Numbered from the stretch's first letter, positions 28,113-38,702 are shown. The stretch is DNA of 52,025 bases from Synergistaceae bacterium (GCA_017439345.1 JAFSJJ010000007.1:1-52025), one strand, 5' to 3'. The notes: generated by a model not told the origin, from the letters alone. Numbers and translations: made by a program.

Positions 28113-31100
28113 TTATCTTCGTTTGAGTGCAAAGACTAAACCTGCCGCTATGATTCCAAGTTCAAGAGAGCTGCATCCTCCTCCGCCGCCTCCTGAGCCT
28201 CCGCCGGAATTAGTATTATCGCTGCCGCTGTTGTCATTGCCGCTTGTTGTTCCCTGAGCAAGCCACATTGTAGCTGATAAAGTATCGTCATCGTCAGAAA
28301 CTGAATCATCAGGAACGATTAATAAATTATTCACGAGCTGGGGTGCATTGCCTGTACCTGAATAATCTGCGTGGGCAAGATATGCTGTTAACTCAATGTG
28401 AACGCCGTTATTCGAGTCTGATTTCGATAACACAAGGGCTCCGCTGTTGAATAAGTCTTTAGCGTTATCTGCGTTGACTACGTTGATATTTTTATTCGCT
28501 GCTGTCGTTATATTAATGCTTAGAGCAGTAAATAAATCCGAAGCTAACTGAGCGTTAATATCTCCGAGTTCGTAGTCATCGCCTAATAATGAGCTTATAT
28601 CCTGAGCCTTCAAGTTCCATGAGTAAGTTAATGCCAGCAAATCACCTGCTGTCCGTTCGGGTAAGCTGACGTTAATTCCAGGTCTCTGAGCCTGAGCCGC
28701 CGCAAGATAAAGAGTAGTGTTAGCCTTGTATTCAGAAGTCTTCTTGAGGCTGAAATCTGGATATACTTCGCTCATGTCAACAATAGCAGAAGCTGATGTG
28801 CTCCATTTTGATTTAAATGAACTCTGGAAACCTGAACTAGTTATAACAGAAGTTCTTGGTTCAGCAAGAGCAACTGACATATCGTACTCGTAAAGATTTT
28901 CAAGGAAGTTATTAAATTCGTCAAAGAATTCCGGAGCAAGGTTAAGCAATGCACTTCTATTGACTTTTACTGCCTGAGTATCTGTAGCGTAAGTCCCGTC
29001 CTGCTTTGCCCTGTTAGTCGTTACGGTTATATATGCAGTGCCTTCACCGATTGCAGTTATGACTCCTCCTGTTGTTATCTTGATTATGTTGTTGCCTTCA
29101 GGAAGACTTGCCCAAGTAACTTTTTCTTGATTTGAGCCGTTGCCCGCATAAGCACTTCTGCCGTTGGTGTAGCGGATGACCGCTAATAAGCTGGCTGTCT
29201 GACCAAGTGCCTTCATGCTGTTAGGAACACCGGACATGCTGACTCCTGCGATTGAGTAGCTTGAATTCTCGTTCTCGCCGTCGCCCTTGACTGTGCCGTC
29301 AAAGAATACTGCGCCGATGTCTATATTTGTGCCTAGTTCGCGCCTGTCGACTCCGCGTTCGTCAAACTGAGGGAAATTATAACGCAGCGTATAGGGAATT
29401 ATAGTAGTAGCTCTGTCATCTAATGCAAGGGACTCAGCTTCTTTTAACATGAGGGTCTGAAGTCTCTTTCGTGCAACTGTTCCCCTTGTTGAGCCTACTG
29501 TCGGAGGGACTGTGTCGCTTCTGATATTGTCAGCAAGATCGTTATCACTGAAGAAATCTGCCTTTGTCCATGCTGTGCTTTCACGGTCTGACTCAACGCC
29601 TACGTCAGTCTTCCAGCCTGTGTTATTGCCGCCTGTTCCGTAGATTCCTATTCTGTTATAGCCGCCTGTTGTGATATTAGCTCCGTCGCCTTTGTAAATA
29701 TCTCCGCCGTTCTTTGCCGAGTTGCCGACTGCTATAGTTCCTGAAATATGAAGAGTAGCATTGTTGCCTACGAAAATAGCTCCGCCGTAAGTCGTAACTG
29801 AGTTGCTTAGAGAGAACGTACAGCTTCTGACCTTGATTACTGACAGGACAGATAAAGCACCTCCGCAGCTGTTTGAACCTCCGCCGTTTACCTGATTTCT
29901 TACGAACGTACAGTTTTGAATCAAGCCTGCTTCAGTTCCCTTTGAGACGTTGTTGCCTGAAATGAACATAAAGACTGCACCGCCTCCGAAGCCTCCTACT
30001 GAGTTAGTATCAGTTCCTGAGCTGTTAGTATCAAACGTACAGCTTTCGATCTCTGCGACATCTGACGCAACGTTGACAGCTCCTCCGCTGCCTTTAGTAG
30101 CTGCATTCTTATGGAAAAATGATCCGTGTAATACAAATTCACCGCTTCCGTTTCTTTGGTCATAGTGAATAGCTCCGCCGAACTCTTCAGCATGATTGTC
30201 AATGAAGTAGCATAATCCCTGATTATTAATATTAGCTCTGGGATTCCTGATTCTAAATACACCGTCAGCGTATATAGCACCGCCGCTCTTGCCTTCGTTG
30301 GTAGTGAACGTTGACTGCATTATATTCGTAGTGCTCTGGCCGCCGATGTCTATAGCTCCTCCGTTGTCGTCTGCTTTATTAGTCCCAAAGAATGAATTAG
30401 TTATGCTGAAGTTTGCAGTTCTCGCGAGTACAGCACCGCCTTTGCCTTCAGTTTCGTTTGCAGTGAAAGTAGAGTCAGTTATAGTTACCTGACCTGTCGA
30501 AAGTTTATAGAAAGTAGCTACAGCTCCTCCGCCGCCTGTCCCTGAAGTGTTAGCACTGAAATCCGCGCTTGTTATGGTCATGCCCTCAGCGTATAAAGCA
30601 CCGCCCTTGTCTGCCTCCTGATTGCTTATAGAAGCATTTGTTACGGTAATATCGCCGCTTGAAGTTGCCGCAAAACCTCCTCCGCCGTACTCCGCAGAGT
30701 TAGCCAATGTTATATCTATGTCCCTGATTACTATTTTAGCAATCGTAGTGAATATTGCGCCCCCGTTGCTTGAAGCTGTGTTGCCTGAGAACGTGTATGC
30801 AGTGCTGCCGTTGATTGTCAGAGTCCCCGAGCCTGAACAGTAAACCGCGCCCCCGTTGCCTGCTGTTGCAGTGAATGTAACAGGATTTGTATTTGCAGAT
30901 AAAGCAGAATTGTCAGTGAATGAAGCAGAAGTTAATGAATTGAATGTAGAAGCGAAATAATCTGCCCTAGTTCCCCAGTAAACTGCGCCCCCGTTTCCGA
31001 GTGAGCCTTTATCTGAATTTGCCTGGTTAGTCGTGAAAGTTACCGAACTTGTATTAGCAAAATTCAGTGAAGTCCCCGAAGCGTCAGAAGCAACGTATAA

Positions 31101-32561
31101 AGCTCCGCCGTCATTCTTGGCCGTGTTACTCGTGAAAGTTACAGAGCCTTCAAATGTTGTAGTGCCTCCTGCGATGTATAAAGCTCCGCCGTAGTAAGCA
31201 TTATTTTTCGTGAAAGAAGCTGTACCTGATACGTTTAATTCTCCGCCTTCTATATAGATTGCGCCTCCGTATGTTGCACTATGAGAGCCTATTGTTACTT
31301 CGCCGAGATTTACAACAGCACCTGTTATGCAGACTGCCCCGCCTCCGCCTTCTATGGGACTTGACTCTGAAGTAGAACTGCCATATGACTCCGAGTAATT
31401 TCCCGTGAATGTCAAAGTTACGCTGCCTGCTTCGAGTGTACCTGATGCCGCGTAAATTGCTCCTCCGTCTGAAGCTGCGTAGTTAGTTTTGAAAGCTGCT
31501 TCTGCCGAGAATGTCAGAGTCCCGCCCTCGAGATAAATTGCGCCTCCGTTTGAAGTGGCATAATTGCTCTCGAAAGAAGGAGATTCAGAGAAAGTCATTG
31601 TCCCTGAATTATATAATGCTCCGCCGTCTGAAGCGTTGTTAGCTCCTGAGAAAGTGGCCTTGCCTGCAAAAGTCATAGTCCCTGCGTTGTAGACAGCTCC
31701 GCCCGTTGATCCTGTGTTGCCTGTGAAAGTCGAAGTGCTTGATAAATTCACAGTGCCTTCTGATACATAAATTGCTCCTCCGTTTGAAGTCGCTGTGTTG
31801 CCGTCGAAATTAGCAGTATCCGAGAAAGCTATAGTTCCTCCGCTGATATATAATGCTCCGCCATCTGATGTAGCAGTGTTGCCGCTGAATTCTGCCGGGC
31901 TTGAGAAAGTAAGACTCACTGAAGTATAAATTGCTCCTCCGCTTGAGCCTGCTGTATTACCCGAAAATGTATTAGTGCCTGATAAAGTTACAGTTCCGCT
32001 GCTGATGTAAACTGCTCCTCCGTTGCCTGATGCCGAGTTATCGCTGAAAGTTGAGCCGTTAATAGTAACAGTTCCGCCGGTTATATTTAATGCTCCACCG
32101 TTTGATGTCGAAGCATTGCTTGAAAAAGTAGTTCCGGTTATATTGACAGTTCCGCTTGAGACAGATATAGCACCTGTTGTGCTGTTAGTAAGAGTCAGGC
32201 TATTAAATGCAAAAGTCCTCGTATCGCTGATTATAAAGTGAGGATAATTTATAGTAACGCTTGAACCGTCGCCTATAGTTACTGAAGTAAGATTATCATA
32301 GCCGCTGAGAGTTACTGAGCCGCCGTCCTTTGTATTCATGTTATATGTTGTCGGATTGAACGCTATTATGATTTCAGCATACTCTGCATCATATTCTTCT
32401 GCGAGAATATCTGCACTTATAAGGGCATTAGTTATGCTTGAGTATATATCATTGCTTGGGTCATTGATACTGCCTCCGACTGTGAGGGTCCTTGCAGCCC
32501 ATGCCGAAGACGTTAGACTCAACATAAAAATTAGAGTGAATAGAAATAAATTTTTGCGCAT
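28113..32561 (-). CDS. Giant Pmp-repeat beta-helix surface protein (Synerg-CTERM)
   Basis: A 1482-residue secreted protein. The signal peptide ends AWA at residue 22. Most of the rest, to about residue 960, is built of short repeats with the paired motifs GGA(I/L/V) and FxxN; I count about 26 GGA(I/L/V) copies by hand. These are the polymorphic membrane protein (Pmp) repeats known from chlamydial adhesins and form a right-handed beta-helix. A bacterial Ig-like (Big_2-type) domain follows near residues 1090-1190, then a region of unknown fold. The C-terminus is Gly-rich, GGGGGGC, a hydrophobic helix and KRR, the Synerg-CTERM signal, in place of the autotransporter barrel used in Chlamydia. AGGAGGG lies 10 nt before the ATG. 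It probably acts in adhesion or surface shielding. Confidence 0.85.
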   Translation of the reverse strand: MRKNLFLFTLIFMLSLTSSAWAARTLTVGGSINDPSNDIYSSITNALISADILAEEYDAEYAEIIIAFNPTTYNMNTKDGGSVTLSGYDNLTSVTIGDGSSVTINYPHFIISDTRTFAFNSLTLTNSTTGAISVSSGTVNITGTTFSSNASTSNGGALNITGGTVTINGSTFSDNSASGNGGAVYISSGTVTLSGTNTFSGNTAGSSGGAIYTSVSLTFSSPAEFSGNTATSDGGALYISGGTIAFSDTANFDGNTATSNGGAIYVSEGTVNLSSTSTFTGNTGSTGGAVYNAGTMTFAGKATFSGANNASDGGALYNSGTMTFSESPSFESNYATSNGGAIYLEGGTLTFSAEAAFKTNYAASDGGAIYAASGTLEAGSVTLTFTGNYSESYGSSTSESSPIEGGGGAVCITGAVVNLGEVTIGSHSATYGGAIYIEGGELNVSGTASFTKNNAYYGGALYIAGGTTTFEGSVTFTSNTAKNDGGALYVASDASGTSLNFANTSSVTFTTNQANSDKGSLGNGGAVYWGTRADYFASTFNSLTSASFTDNSALSANTNPVTFTATAGNGGAVYCSGSGTLTINGSTAYTFSGNTASSNGGAIFTTIAKIVIRDIDITLANSAEYGGGGFAATSSGDITVTNASISNQEADKGGALYAEGMTITSADFSANTSGTGGGGAVATFYKLSTGQVTITDSTFTANETEGKGGAVLARTANFSITNSFFGTNKADDNGGAIDIGGQSTTNIMQSTFTTNEGKSGGAIYADGVFRIRNPRANINNQGLCYFIDNHAEEFGGAIHYDQRNGSGEFVLHGSFFHKNAATKGSGGAVNVASDVAEIESCTFDTNSSGTDTNSVGGFGGGAVFMFISGNNVSKGTEAGLIQNCTFVRNQVNGGGSNSCGGALSVLSVIKVRSCTFSLSNSVTTYGGAIFVGNNATLHISGTIAVGNSAKNGGDIYKGDGANITTGGYNRIGIYGTGGNNTGWKTDVGVESDRESTAWTKADFFSDNDLADNIRSDTVPPTVGSTRGTVARKRLQTLMLKEAESLALDDRATTIIPYTLRYNFPQFDERGVDRRELGTNIDIGAVFFDGTVKGDGENENSSYSIAGVSMSGVPNSMKALGQTASLLAVIRYTNGRSAYAGNGSNQEKVTWASLPEGNNIIKITTGGVITAIGEGTAYITVTTNRAKQDGTYATDTQAVKVNRSALLNLAPEFFDEFNNFLENLYEYDMSVALAEPRTSVITSSGFQSSFKSKWSTSASAIVDMSEVYPDFSLKKTSEYKANTTLYLAAAQAQRPGINVSLPERTAGDLLALTYSWNLKAQDISSLLGDDYELGDINAQLASDLFTALSINITTAANKNINVVNADNAKDLFNSGALVLSKSDSNNGVHIELTAYLAHADYSGTGNAPQLVNNLLIVPDDSVSDDDDTLSATMWLAQGTTSGNDNSGSDNTNSGGGSGGGGGGCSSLELGIIAAGLVFALKRR

Positions 32562-32593
32562 TAAATAATATCCCTCCTGATTAAAATTAAATT

Positions 32594-34582
32594 TTAAATT
32601 TTATGTTTGCGGTTAAGACTCAGCATGACGAGTCCCGGAATTATCACGAATAAGAGTCCAGCTCCGGAATTACAGCCGCCCCCGCCTCCGCCGCCTCCGA
32701 CGTTGTTGGTGTCAGTATTATTATCTTCGCTGTCAGTCTCATTAGTCTGATATGTCGCAGGTGCAATAAAGAATGTCAGCTTCCATCTTGAGTCATCGGT
32801 GCCGTCACGAATTACTAAATAGTTCTGAGAAAATCCCGTATTGCTGGAGTCCGTTACTACGCTCATTTCGGGTCTCTCGCCGTCTCTGGTGCCGTTCATT
32901 AATAAGATCATGAAGCTCACTGTTATAACTCCCCTGTCGTTGTCATATGTTGCCCTGCCGCGTTCTTCGTCAAGAAAGATTTTTACTTGAGAGTCATATA
33001 CGCCCTTTTCTGTGAGTTCCTGAGACATGTTCCAGATATTTTTATCATCGGCCATAGCGTAAATAGCGAGGTTCTTAGCAAATATCTCGTTGATTTCACC
33101 GCTGCTGCGCCATTCATCGACCATGTCATTCCACCATTCATAATCTTGAATTCTCGTTACAGGAATATTTAACGTTATATGAAGAGGCAGCATTCCTTCA
33201 ACTGAATCTGATCTCAGGCTGCCCGGTATAGCGTGATTTATAGTGAAATATTCAAGTGCCTCGCTGGTAGGACTCTCTCTTGTAATTGAACTCTGGGTAA
33301 AACTTGATGACGGTGTTATTGTCTTAGTAGAGCCTGTAACGTCTGCAACGTTCTCATAAAAATTTTGACTCGCTGGATTAGGCTCGAACGCGATAATTTC
33401 TATCTGGTTATAAGTGCTGTCCGTGCCGTATTCGTACTTGCTGCCTACTTGATTGCAGAATAAGACGTTGTTATTAAATACAAGTTCCCACATTCCTTCG
33501 CCTGTGTCGTCAATGCCGTAAAGACCGACTCCGAACGGACGCTTATTTTCTTCTCCTACGTCATATCTTCGTCTGTTATATACGCTTACAAGACCGGGTG
33601 CAGCGTGGCTCATCGGGTCAAGATAAAAATGTCTGGTTATATTATTAGTCCCAACGTAGCGGGGCAGGTCGAACTTCCAGTAATCCGGGAAAATCCAGTC
33701 ATTATTAAGATCCTGAGCTGCATATCTATATGAAGTATGATTCGCAAGTTCAGTTGTCAAATAATAATATGCGTGCCTGTAATTAATATCTTCAACGGGA
33801 ACAAGAATCCATTGAGTGCTGCTAGTATCCTTCTTGTCTGAAGCGTTCCATGTGTCGCGCTTGTAAGCTACGATATTGCCGTTGGTGCTTGCGTCCCTGA
33901 GAGCCATTCTTAATTCAAGTTTCTCGTCAAGGGCAGTCTCTTTATTGACATTTGCAATTACAACAGGAAGCTGTTTAGTCTGTGATGGTGTAGCCTGCGG
34001 ATTCAGGTTAAATGCAAGATATTCTCTCACTGTGTCATATTTAGTGTCGCTTCCCTGAAGAGGTGCAAAAGTGAAAGTGTAATCAAGCCAGAACTGACCG
34101 TTAGAGTCAACGCGTGATTCATGAGCTACTTTCTGAGTACGATAGCGCGATCTGATTGCTCCTGTGTCAGTGCCGAAATTGATATTGCCTCCGATTGCTT
34201 CTGCTTCTGCCTGATTTATATTCGTCGGTGAACGAAAACTGAATGTATAAGTCCCGTCGCCTTCTCCTAATATGAAATACAAGACGCTTGCTTCTCTGTT
34301 AGCCACTGTTGAGCTGTCAGGTTCGCCGTTGAGGACGTAAATGCCTTCTTCGTAGCTTGAATTCACGAAATCCGCCGATACTTCCATAGAGACAACGTGA
34401 TTTGCACCGAAAGTATTTGAACCGTTCGATAAGCTGTTGAGAATCATCCATTGAAGACTTACTCCGCTGGTGCCTCCGGGATCATCGAATCGATAGCCTG
34501 TAGCTGAATACGCCTTGTAAGCAAAAAGCGACAAAGCTGCAAGAATGATTAACACTCCTGCAGTCCTCCTGAAAAGTTTCAA
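32594..34582 (-). CDS. Secreted Synerg-CTERM protein of unknown function
   Basis: A 662-residue exported protein with no domain I recognise. It begins with a signal peptide (basic MKLFRR, hydrophobic core, cleavage near AYSA), is rich in Asn, Thr, Tyr and Asp with beta-type segments, and ends with a run of eight Gly, CNSGAG, a hydrophobic helix and RKHKI: the Synerg-CTERM signal. The start is TTG 34582 with GGAGG at 8-nt spacing. It lies 32 bp upstream of the Pmp-repeat gene in the same direction, so the two are probably expressed and sorted together. Confidence 0.8.
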   Translation of the reverse strand: MKLFRRTAGVLIILAALSLFAYKAYSATGYRFDDPGGTSGVSLQWMILNSLSNGSNTFGANHVVSMEVSADFVNSSYEEGIYVLNGEPDSSTVANREASVLYFILGEGDGTYTFSFRSPTNINQAEAEAIGGNINFGTDTGAIRSRYRTQKVAHESRVDSNGQFWLDYTFTFAPLQGSDTKYDTVREYLAFNLNPQATPSQTKQLPVVIANVNKETALDEKLELRMALRDASTNGNIVAYKRDTWNASDKKDTSSTQWILVPVEDINYRHAYYYLTTELANHTSYRYAAQDLNNDWIFPDYWKFDLPRYVGTNNITRHFYLDPMSHAAPGLVSVYNRRRYDVGEENKRPFGVGLYGIDDTGEGMWELVFNNNVLFCNQVGSKYEYGTDSTYNQIEIIAFEPNPASQNFYENVADVTGSTKTITPSSSFTQSSITRESPTSEALEYFTINHAIPGSLRSDSVEGMLPLHITLNIPVTRIQDYEWWNDMVDEWRSSGEINEIFAKNLAIYAMADDKNIWNMSQELTEKGVYDSQVKIFLDEERGRATYDNDRGVITVSFMILLMNGTRDGERPEMSVVTDSSNTGFSQNYLVIRDGTDDSRWKLTFFIAPATYQTNETDSEDNNTDTNNVGGGGGGGGCNSGAGLLFVIIPGLVMLSLNRKHKI

Positions 34583-34617
34583 GTTTATGACCTCCTATAA
34601 AAATTATTAATTTATCG

Positions 34618-36831
34618 CTAACGGGGACTCGTCCTTCTGCTGTGAGTTCCCGATCTTCGCCTTTCTGCCCTGTCTGAGCTTGTGCCTGCTCTTTCCGAAC
34701 GTGCTGCACGTCTTGAGGCTCTTGCGTTCCGTCTTGATGACTCTGATTCAGATTCTGAGCTTGTTGTCTCGAGATTTTCGCCCTCGTCCTGATTCAGTTC
34801 TTCATCAGTCAACACGCGTTTTACTTCAGGTTCAGGCTTCTTCTTGGCTTTGAACGGCTTCCACATGAGACCTGCATTAACGAGTGAGATATAGTTCAAC
34901 GGGTTATCATTGGCTTCATGTGAGAAACACTCGATAATTTTACGCGCATAATCTGAATATTTTTTGTCTTCGAGAATAAATGCAAGTTCATCAAGGGCAA
35001 TAACTGCAACTGCATTAGCTGACGGAAGGGAATTCATATCTTCAGCGGACTTCATTCTGATAAAAATATTATTATCTTCTCCTGAATTCATGAACAAACC
35101 GCCTCCCTTTTCGTCAAAGAATTTCTGAATCATTATATCGGCCAAAGTCTGAGCAGTTTTCACCCAGTCATTAAGCTGTTTCTCTCCTGCACCGAATTTC
35201 TTAGATGCTTTATATAATTCAATTATTCCCCACAAGAAATAGGCGTAATCTTCGGCAACTGCATTTATCTCCGCCTTGCCTTCTATCCACCGTCTGCGCC
35301 AATTTCCGTTCTTATCAGGCAAAGATTTTATCAAGAATAACGCTGCACGTTCTGCTATATCTTTCCATTCAGATTGATCAAAGGCTGAGGCTGCACGAGA
35401 CAACGAACCGATTATTAAGCCGTTCCAGTTCATTAATATCTTATTGTCGCTGAGCAAATTACTCCGCTTATCACGAGCTTCAAGCAAAATTTTTCTGCAC
35501 TCGTAAAGCCTGCGTCCTACTTCGACTCCTTTAATTCCATAACGTTTGGCCAAGTCCGTAACTGTTGACGCTTCATATAATATATTCCAGCCCATTTGAG
35601 CCCCTGCAAGTTCGCTCCCGAAATTTCCGCTGGGCAACACTGCATAAGCTGCACAGAATAAACCTGCGTCCCCTTCCGGTAATAAAGATTTAATCTCGTT
35701 CTCAGTCCATAAATAATAACGTCCTTCGCCTTCTGATGTATCGGCATCGATTGCGGATCTGAAGCCCTGAGAGTAAGAACCGTTGTCGCAAAAATATTTA
35801 GTAACGCAAAATATAATATCTTCAGCGATTAATCTATTAAACGAGCTTTGATTCATTTCCTGAGATAACGCAGCCGCAAGCAGTATCATAGCCTGGTCGC
35901 ATAATAATTTCTCGAAATGAGGCACTAACCAGCGTTCATCGACTGCATAACGGGAAAAGCCTCCGCCTAAGTGGTCATGAATCCCCCCGCGCCACATTCT
36001 GCGAAGAGTTATATCTGTCATAGTCAGGGCATCTGATCTATCACGCTTTGACGCTCCTGATTCTTCATTTGCCTGTGATAATAAGAATATCAATTTATTA
36101 GCTTCAGGAAATTTTGGAGCCGCCCCGAAACCTCCCCAGCGTAAGTCAAAAACTTTGCGCATTGACTCGAGAGCCTCAAATGCTGTGAAACTGCGAATTC
36201 GTCCTGATGATATATGCTTGCTTCCCGATAACGTATTAAATCTTTCTTTAACGAGTTCGTATAAATCATTTGCCGAGCGTTCAACGTCCTCACGCTGCAT
36301 CAGCCACAGCCATTTTATTCTGGGTAATATCTCAGTTATTCCGGGCATTTGTCCCCGCGTCCTCTTTGGCAGCCATGTAGTACAGAAAAAGGGCTTCCCC
36401 TCAGGAGTCATGAATATATTCAGAGGCCACCCTGCACTACCGTTTTGAATCCTGCATACTTCCATGAATAAATTATCAATGTCGGGATGTTCTTCACGGT
36501 CAACTTTGACGGCTATGCAAGTATCGTTGATCATTCCTGCTACTTCTATATCATTAAAGCATTCACGCTCCATGATGTGGCACCAGTGGCATGACGAATA
36601 CCCAATAGAAAGAAATACAGGTCTGTCTTCTCTCCGTGCTGTCTCGAAGGCTTCAGACCCCCATGAATACCAGCCTACAGGGTTATTTGCGTGCTGGAGC
36701 AAGTACGGGCTTAATTCGCTGCCTAAGTGATTGACAGGGACAAAAACTTTTTTCGTAGTCCGTAAATTTAACTCGTCAGTATATTCGCCGTAAGCTGCTA
36801 GGGGGCCTAACTCGTGCATTAGTCCATTCAT
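34618..36831 (-). CDS. YyaL/DUF255 thioredoxin-like protein with SR-rich tail
   Basis: A 737-residue protein of the YyaL/SSP411 family: an N-terminal thioredoxin-like DUF255 domain ([19 protein letters not shown], then CHWC at 81-84) and a long alpha/alpha-barrel of six-hairpin-glycosidase type. The cellular role is not established in bacteria. Two things are odd. The first ~33 residues look unlike the family and lack an obvious ribosome binding site, so the true start may be later. The last ~50 residues change from Ser-Glu repeats to a stretch alternating Ser/Arg/Ala, resembling a eukaryotic SR domain. The gene starts 3 bp after the HAD gene. Confidence 0.85.
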   Translation of the reverse strand: MNGLMHELGPLAAYGEYTDELNLRTTKKVFVPVNHLGSELSPYLLQHANNPVGWYSWGSEAFETARREDRPVFLSIGYSSCHWCHIMERECFNDIEVAGMINDTCIAVKVDREEHPDIDNLFMEVCRIQNGSAGWPLNIFMTPEGKPFFCTTWLPKRTRGQMPGITEILPRIKWLWLMQREDVERSANDLYELVKERFNTLSGSKHISSGRIRSFTAFEALESMRKVFDLRWGGFGAAPKFPEANKLIFLLSQANEESGASKRDRSDALTMTDITLRRMWRGGIHDHLGGGFSRYAVDERWLVPHFEKLLCDQAMILLAAALSQEMNQSSFNRLIAEDIIFCVTKYFCDNGSYSQGFRSAIDADTSEGEGRYYLWTENEIKSLLPEGDAGLFCAAYAVLPSGNFGSELAGAQMGWNILYEASTVTDLAKRYGIKGVEVGRRLYECRKILLEARDKRSNLLSDNKILMNWNGLIIGSLSRAASAFDQSEWKDIAERAALFLIKSLPDKNGNWRRRWIEGKAEINAVAEDYAYFLWGIIELYKASKKFGAGEKQLNDWVKTAQTLADIMIQKFFDEKGGGLFMNSGEDNNIFIRMKSAEDMNSLPSANAVAVIALDELAFILEDKKYSDYARKIIECFSHEANDNPLNYISLVNAGLMWKPFKAKKKPEPEVKRVLTDEELNQDEGENLETTSSESESESSRRNARASRRAARSERAGTSSDRAERRRSGTHSRRTSPR

Positions 36832-36834
36832 GAT

Positions 36835-37473
36835 TTAATTTTTCGAGTCTTCATTTGCAATGTCTATTAACTCGCTTAGAGAGTCTATACTCTTCCAGAC
36901 TCCTAATAAGTGAAAATCTTCGTGAGTGAAGTTGCCTTTAGTTATTCCCACAGGACGGACTCCTGACGCTTCGGCAAATAACACGTCAATATCAGCATCG
37001 CCTATATAAATCGTATGTTCGGGCTTGATATTCATGTGAGCGAGTAAAGCGTTCATCATCGCAGGATTCGGCTTGTATTCGAGCTTCCCATACGGTTCAA
37101 GAGCTCCGACTATTGCATCAAAATATTTGTCGAGTCCTGTGCGTTCCAAAACTTTTTGAGGGTACTCACGATTTGAGATCACTGCTAATTTGATTCCCAT
37201 CTCGTGCAATTTGATTAGAGTCGGCACTGTGTCATCAAACGGCTTGATTAATTCGCGTTCATATTTCTCGCTGCATGATCTATATAACTTTATCCATTCA
37301 GGCCTGTATTCGCCGAGCAAGCCCTCGCAGTAAGTCGGAATAGGAGTCGCAATATATTTCATCGTAAGTTCATGTGAGACTTCAGGCAGACCCTCATGTC
37401 TTGCAACATAATTAAAGCCTGCCATGATTGCATAGCTCGAGTCTACTATTGTCATATCATGATCGAAGACCAT
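36835..37473 (-). CDS. HAD-family phosphatase, phosphoglycolate phosphatase-like
   Basis: A 212-residue HAD hydrolase. Motif I is FDHDMT (usually FDxDGT), motif II is AVISN, the conserved lysine is in YKPNP, and the acidic motif is GDADID. A cap domain lies between motifs I and II. Substrate cannot be assigned. The first ATG (37473) starts at MVFDHD, while family members usually begin MIKLxVFD. The DNA just upstream reads CTG-ATT-AAA-TTA with GGGAG 9 nt before the CTG (37485), so a non-standard CTG start giving four more residues is plausible. Confidence 0.85.
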   Translation of the reverse strand: MVFDHDMTIVDSSYAIMAGFNYVARHEGLPEVSHELTMKYIATPIPTYCEGLLGEYRPEWIKLYRSCSEKYERELIKPFDDTVPTLIKLHEMGIKLAVISNREYPQKVLERTGLDKYFDAIVGALEPYGKLEYKPNPAMMNALLAHMNIKPEHTIYIGDADIDVLFAEASGVRPVGITKGNFTHEDFHLLGVWKSIDSLSELIDIANEDSKN

Positions 37474-37512
37474 TAATTTAATCAGATTGAATCACTCCCT
37501 TATATATAATAA

Positions 37513-37923
37513 TTATCTTCTAAGACTGTTGCCCAGATTTCTTATCATGTCATTGCGTCCTGGTACTGCATTAGTCTGCGAAGTTACTCCCGGTGCTGCC
37601 CAGTATGAACGCGCCCTTGCACTGAGTGTGCCTGTCCAGTCAATATTGAACATGTCAAGAACCATAGTGAGTCCGAGAACTACCCATGTTAAGCCTGCCA
37701 GGATTGCAATAATTCTGAAACTTGCGCTTAGAGTCCTGTCTGCTGACTGTTCAAGCTGCTTGACTTCGCGTTCTGTCTGCTGACGTTCTTCACGGGTTAA
37801 GCCGTCATTACGTTCATGTCTCTTGAGTGAAAATATTCTCCAGATACTTGCGCCGGTTTGAGCCCATTGATAAAGGCCGATAAGAAAAAATGTAACGCCT
37901 ACGAATGAAAGTATTAACAGCAT
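37513..37923 (-). CDS. Small two-helix membrane protein
   Basis: A 136-residue protein I do not recognise. Residues 1-20 and about 70-92 are hydrophobic membrane helices, separated by a highly charged loop (KRHERNDGLTREERQQTERE) likely to be cytoplasmic and coiled-coil-like. The C-terminal 40 residues are polar. GGGAGG lies close upstream of the ATG. It is transcribed away from cobI from a shared TATAAT/ATTATA centre at 37979. Confidence 0.65.
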   Translation of the reverse strand: MLLILSFVGVTFFLIGLYQWAQTGASIWRIFSLKRHERNDGLTREERQQTEREVKQLEQSADRTLSASFRIIAILAGLTWVVLGLTMVLDMFNIDWTGTLSARARSYWAAPGVTSQTNAVPGRNDMIRNLGNSLRR

Positions 37924-37978
37924 CGATTCTTACCTCCCTTTTGAATCTATGAATTTATGCTTGAATCTTGATTGTGAT

Positions 37979-37984
37979 ATTATA
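37979..37984. promoter_or_regulatory. Shared -10 box between divergent genes
   Basis: ATTATA on the plus strand is TATAAT on the minus strand, so the element can serve the membrane-protein gene. Overlapping TGATATTAT on the plus strand can serve cobI, whose ATG is only about 10 nt further on; that transcript would have almost no leader. Confidence 0.4.
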
Positions 37985-37992
37985 GCTTTATC

Positions 37993-38688
37993 ATGAAAAA
38001 TTTACTAACTATAGCAGGTCTCGGCCCGGGCAGCCCTGAACTCGTTACGATTGAAGCCCTGAACTCAGCAAGAGACTCTGATTTAATCATAGTCCCCCGT
38101 TCTCGTGAAAATTCGCAGGGAGTCGCAGAGAAGATAATTTTGACTCACTTGCCTGAACGAGAATTAACAAAGATATTATTTCCTATGATTCACGACTCGA
38201 ATAAACGCGATGAGATTATATTAACGCAGCTCATGAAGATTAAAGCAAGACTCGATGACGCAAGCAAAATATTTTTCCCGGTTATAGGCGACTCTATGCT
38301 TTACTCGACAGGAGCATATTTACTTGACTCACTGCGCAAAATTCACAGCGATATAGAGTGCAGATTTATCCCCGGAGTGTCGGCTCACTCACTTGCAGCT
38401 TCATGCGCTAAAAGATTCCTTGCGATGTCAGACGAGATATTAACGATAATACCAGGCACCGCAGACCCTTTGAAGATTAAACGAGCCTTAGAACTTGCAG
38501 ACCGTGCAGCGATCTACAAGCCGGGTTCATGCCCTGATCTTGCAAATATAATTCACGAGTCAGGTTCATTCACGAAAATCATACGCGTTGACTTTGCAGG
38601 AATTCCGGATAAAGAAAAAATTTACGAAGATAACGAAGCATTAACGAATATAAATAATTATCTGTCAATAATATTACTATGGAAGTGA
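37993..38688 (+). CDS. cobI: Precorrin-2/cobalt-factor-2 C20-methyltransferase
   Basis: A 231-residue tetrapyrrole methylase (CobI/CbiL type) that adds a methyl group from SAM at C20 of precorrin-2 or cobalt-factor II in cobalamin synthesis. The N-terminal GLGPGSPELVT is the family signature, PVIGDSMLYSTGAYL matches the GDPxxYST block specific to CobI/CbiL, and GVSAHSLAASC follows. No ribosome binding site is seen and the -10 box is almost at the start, so translation may be leaderless. Other cobalamin genes are absent here; the next gene encodes a Gate-domain membrane protein. Confidence 0.85.
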   Translation: MKNLLTIAGLGPGSPELVTIEALNSARDSDLIIVPRSRENSQGVAEKIILTHLPERELTKILFPMIHDSNKRDEIILTQLMKIKARLDDASKIFFPVIGDSMLYSTGAYLLDSLRKIHSDIECRFIPGVSAHSLAASCAKRFLAMSDEILTIIPGTADPLKIKRALELADRAAIYKPGSCPDLANIIHESGSFTKIIRVDFAGIPDKEKIYEDNEALTNINNYLSIILLWK

Positions 38689-38702
38689 AATAGTTATTAA
38701 TC

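Noticed and set aside
28113-32561. CRISPR-like repetition in the Pmp gene
   Set aside because: The repeats are degenerate, in frame and coding; there are no constant repeats with unique spacers and no cas genes.
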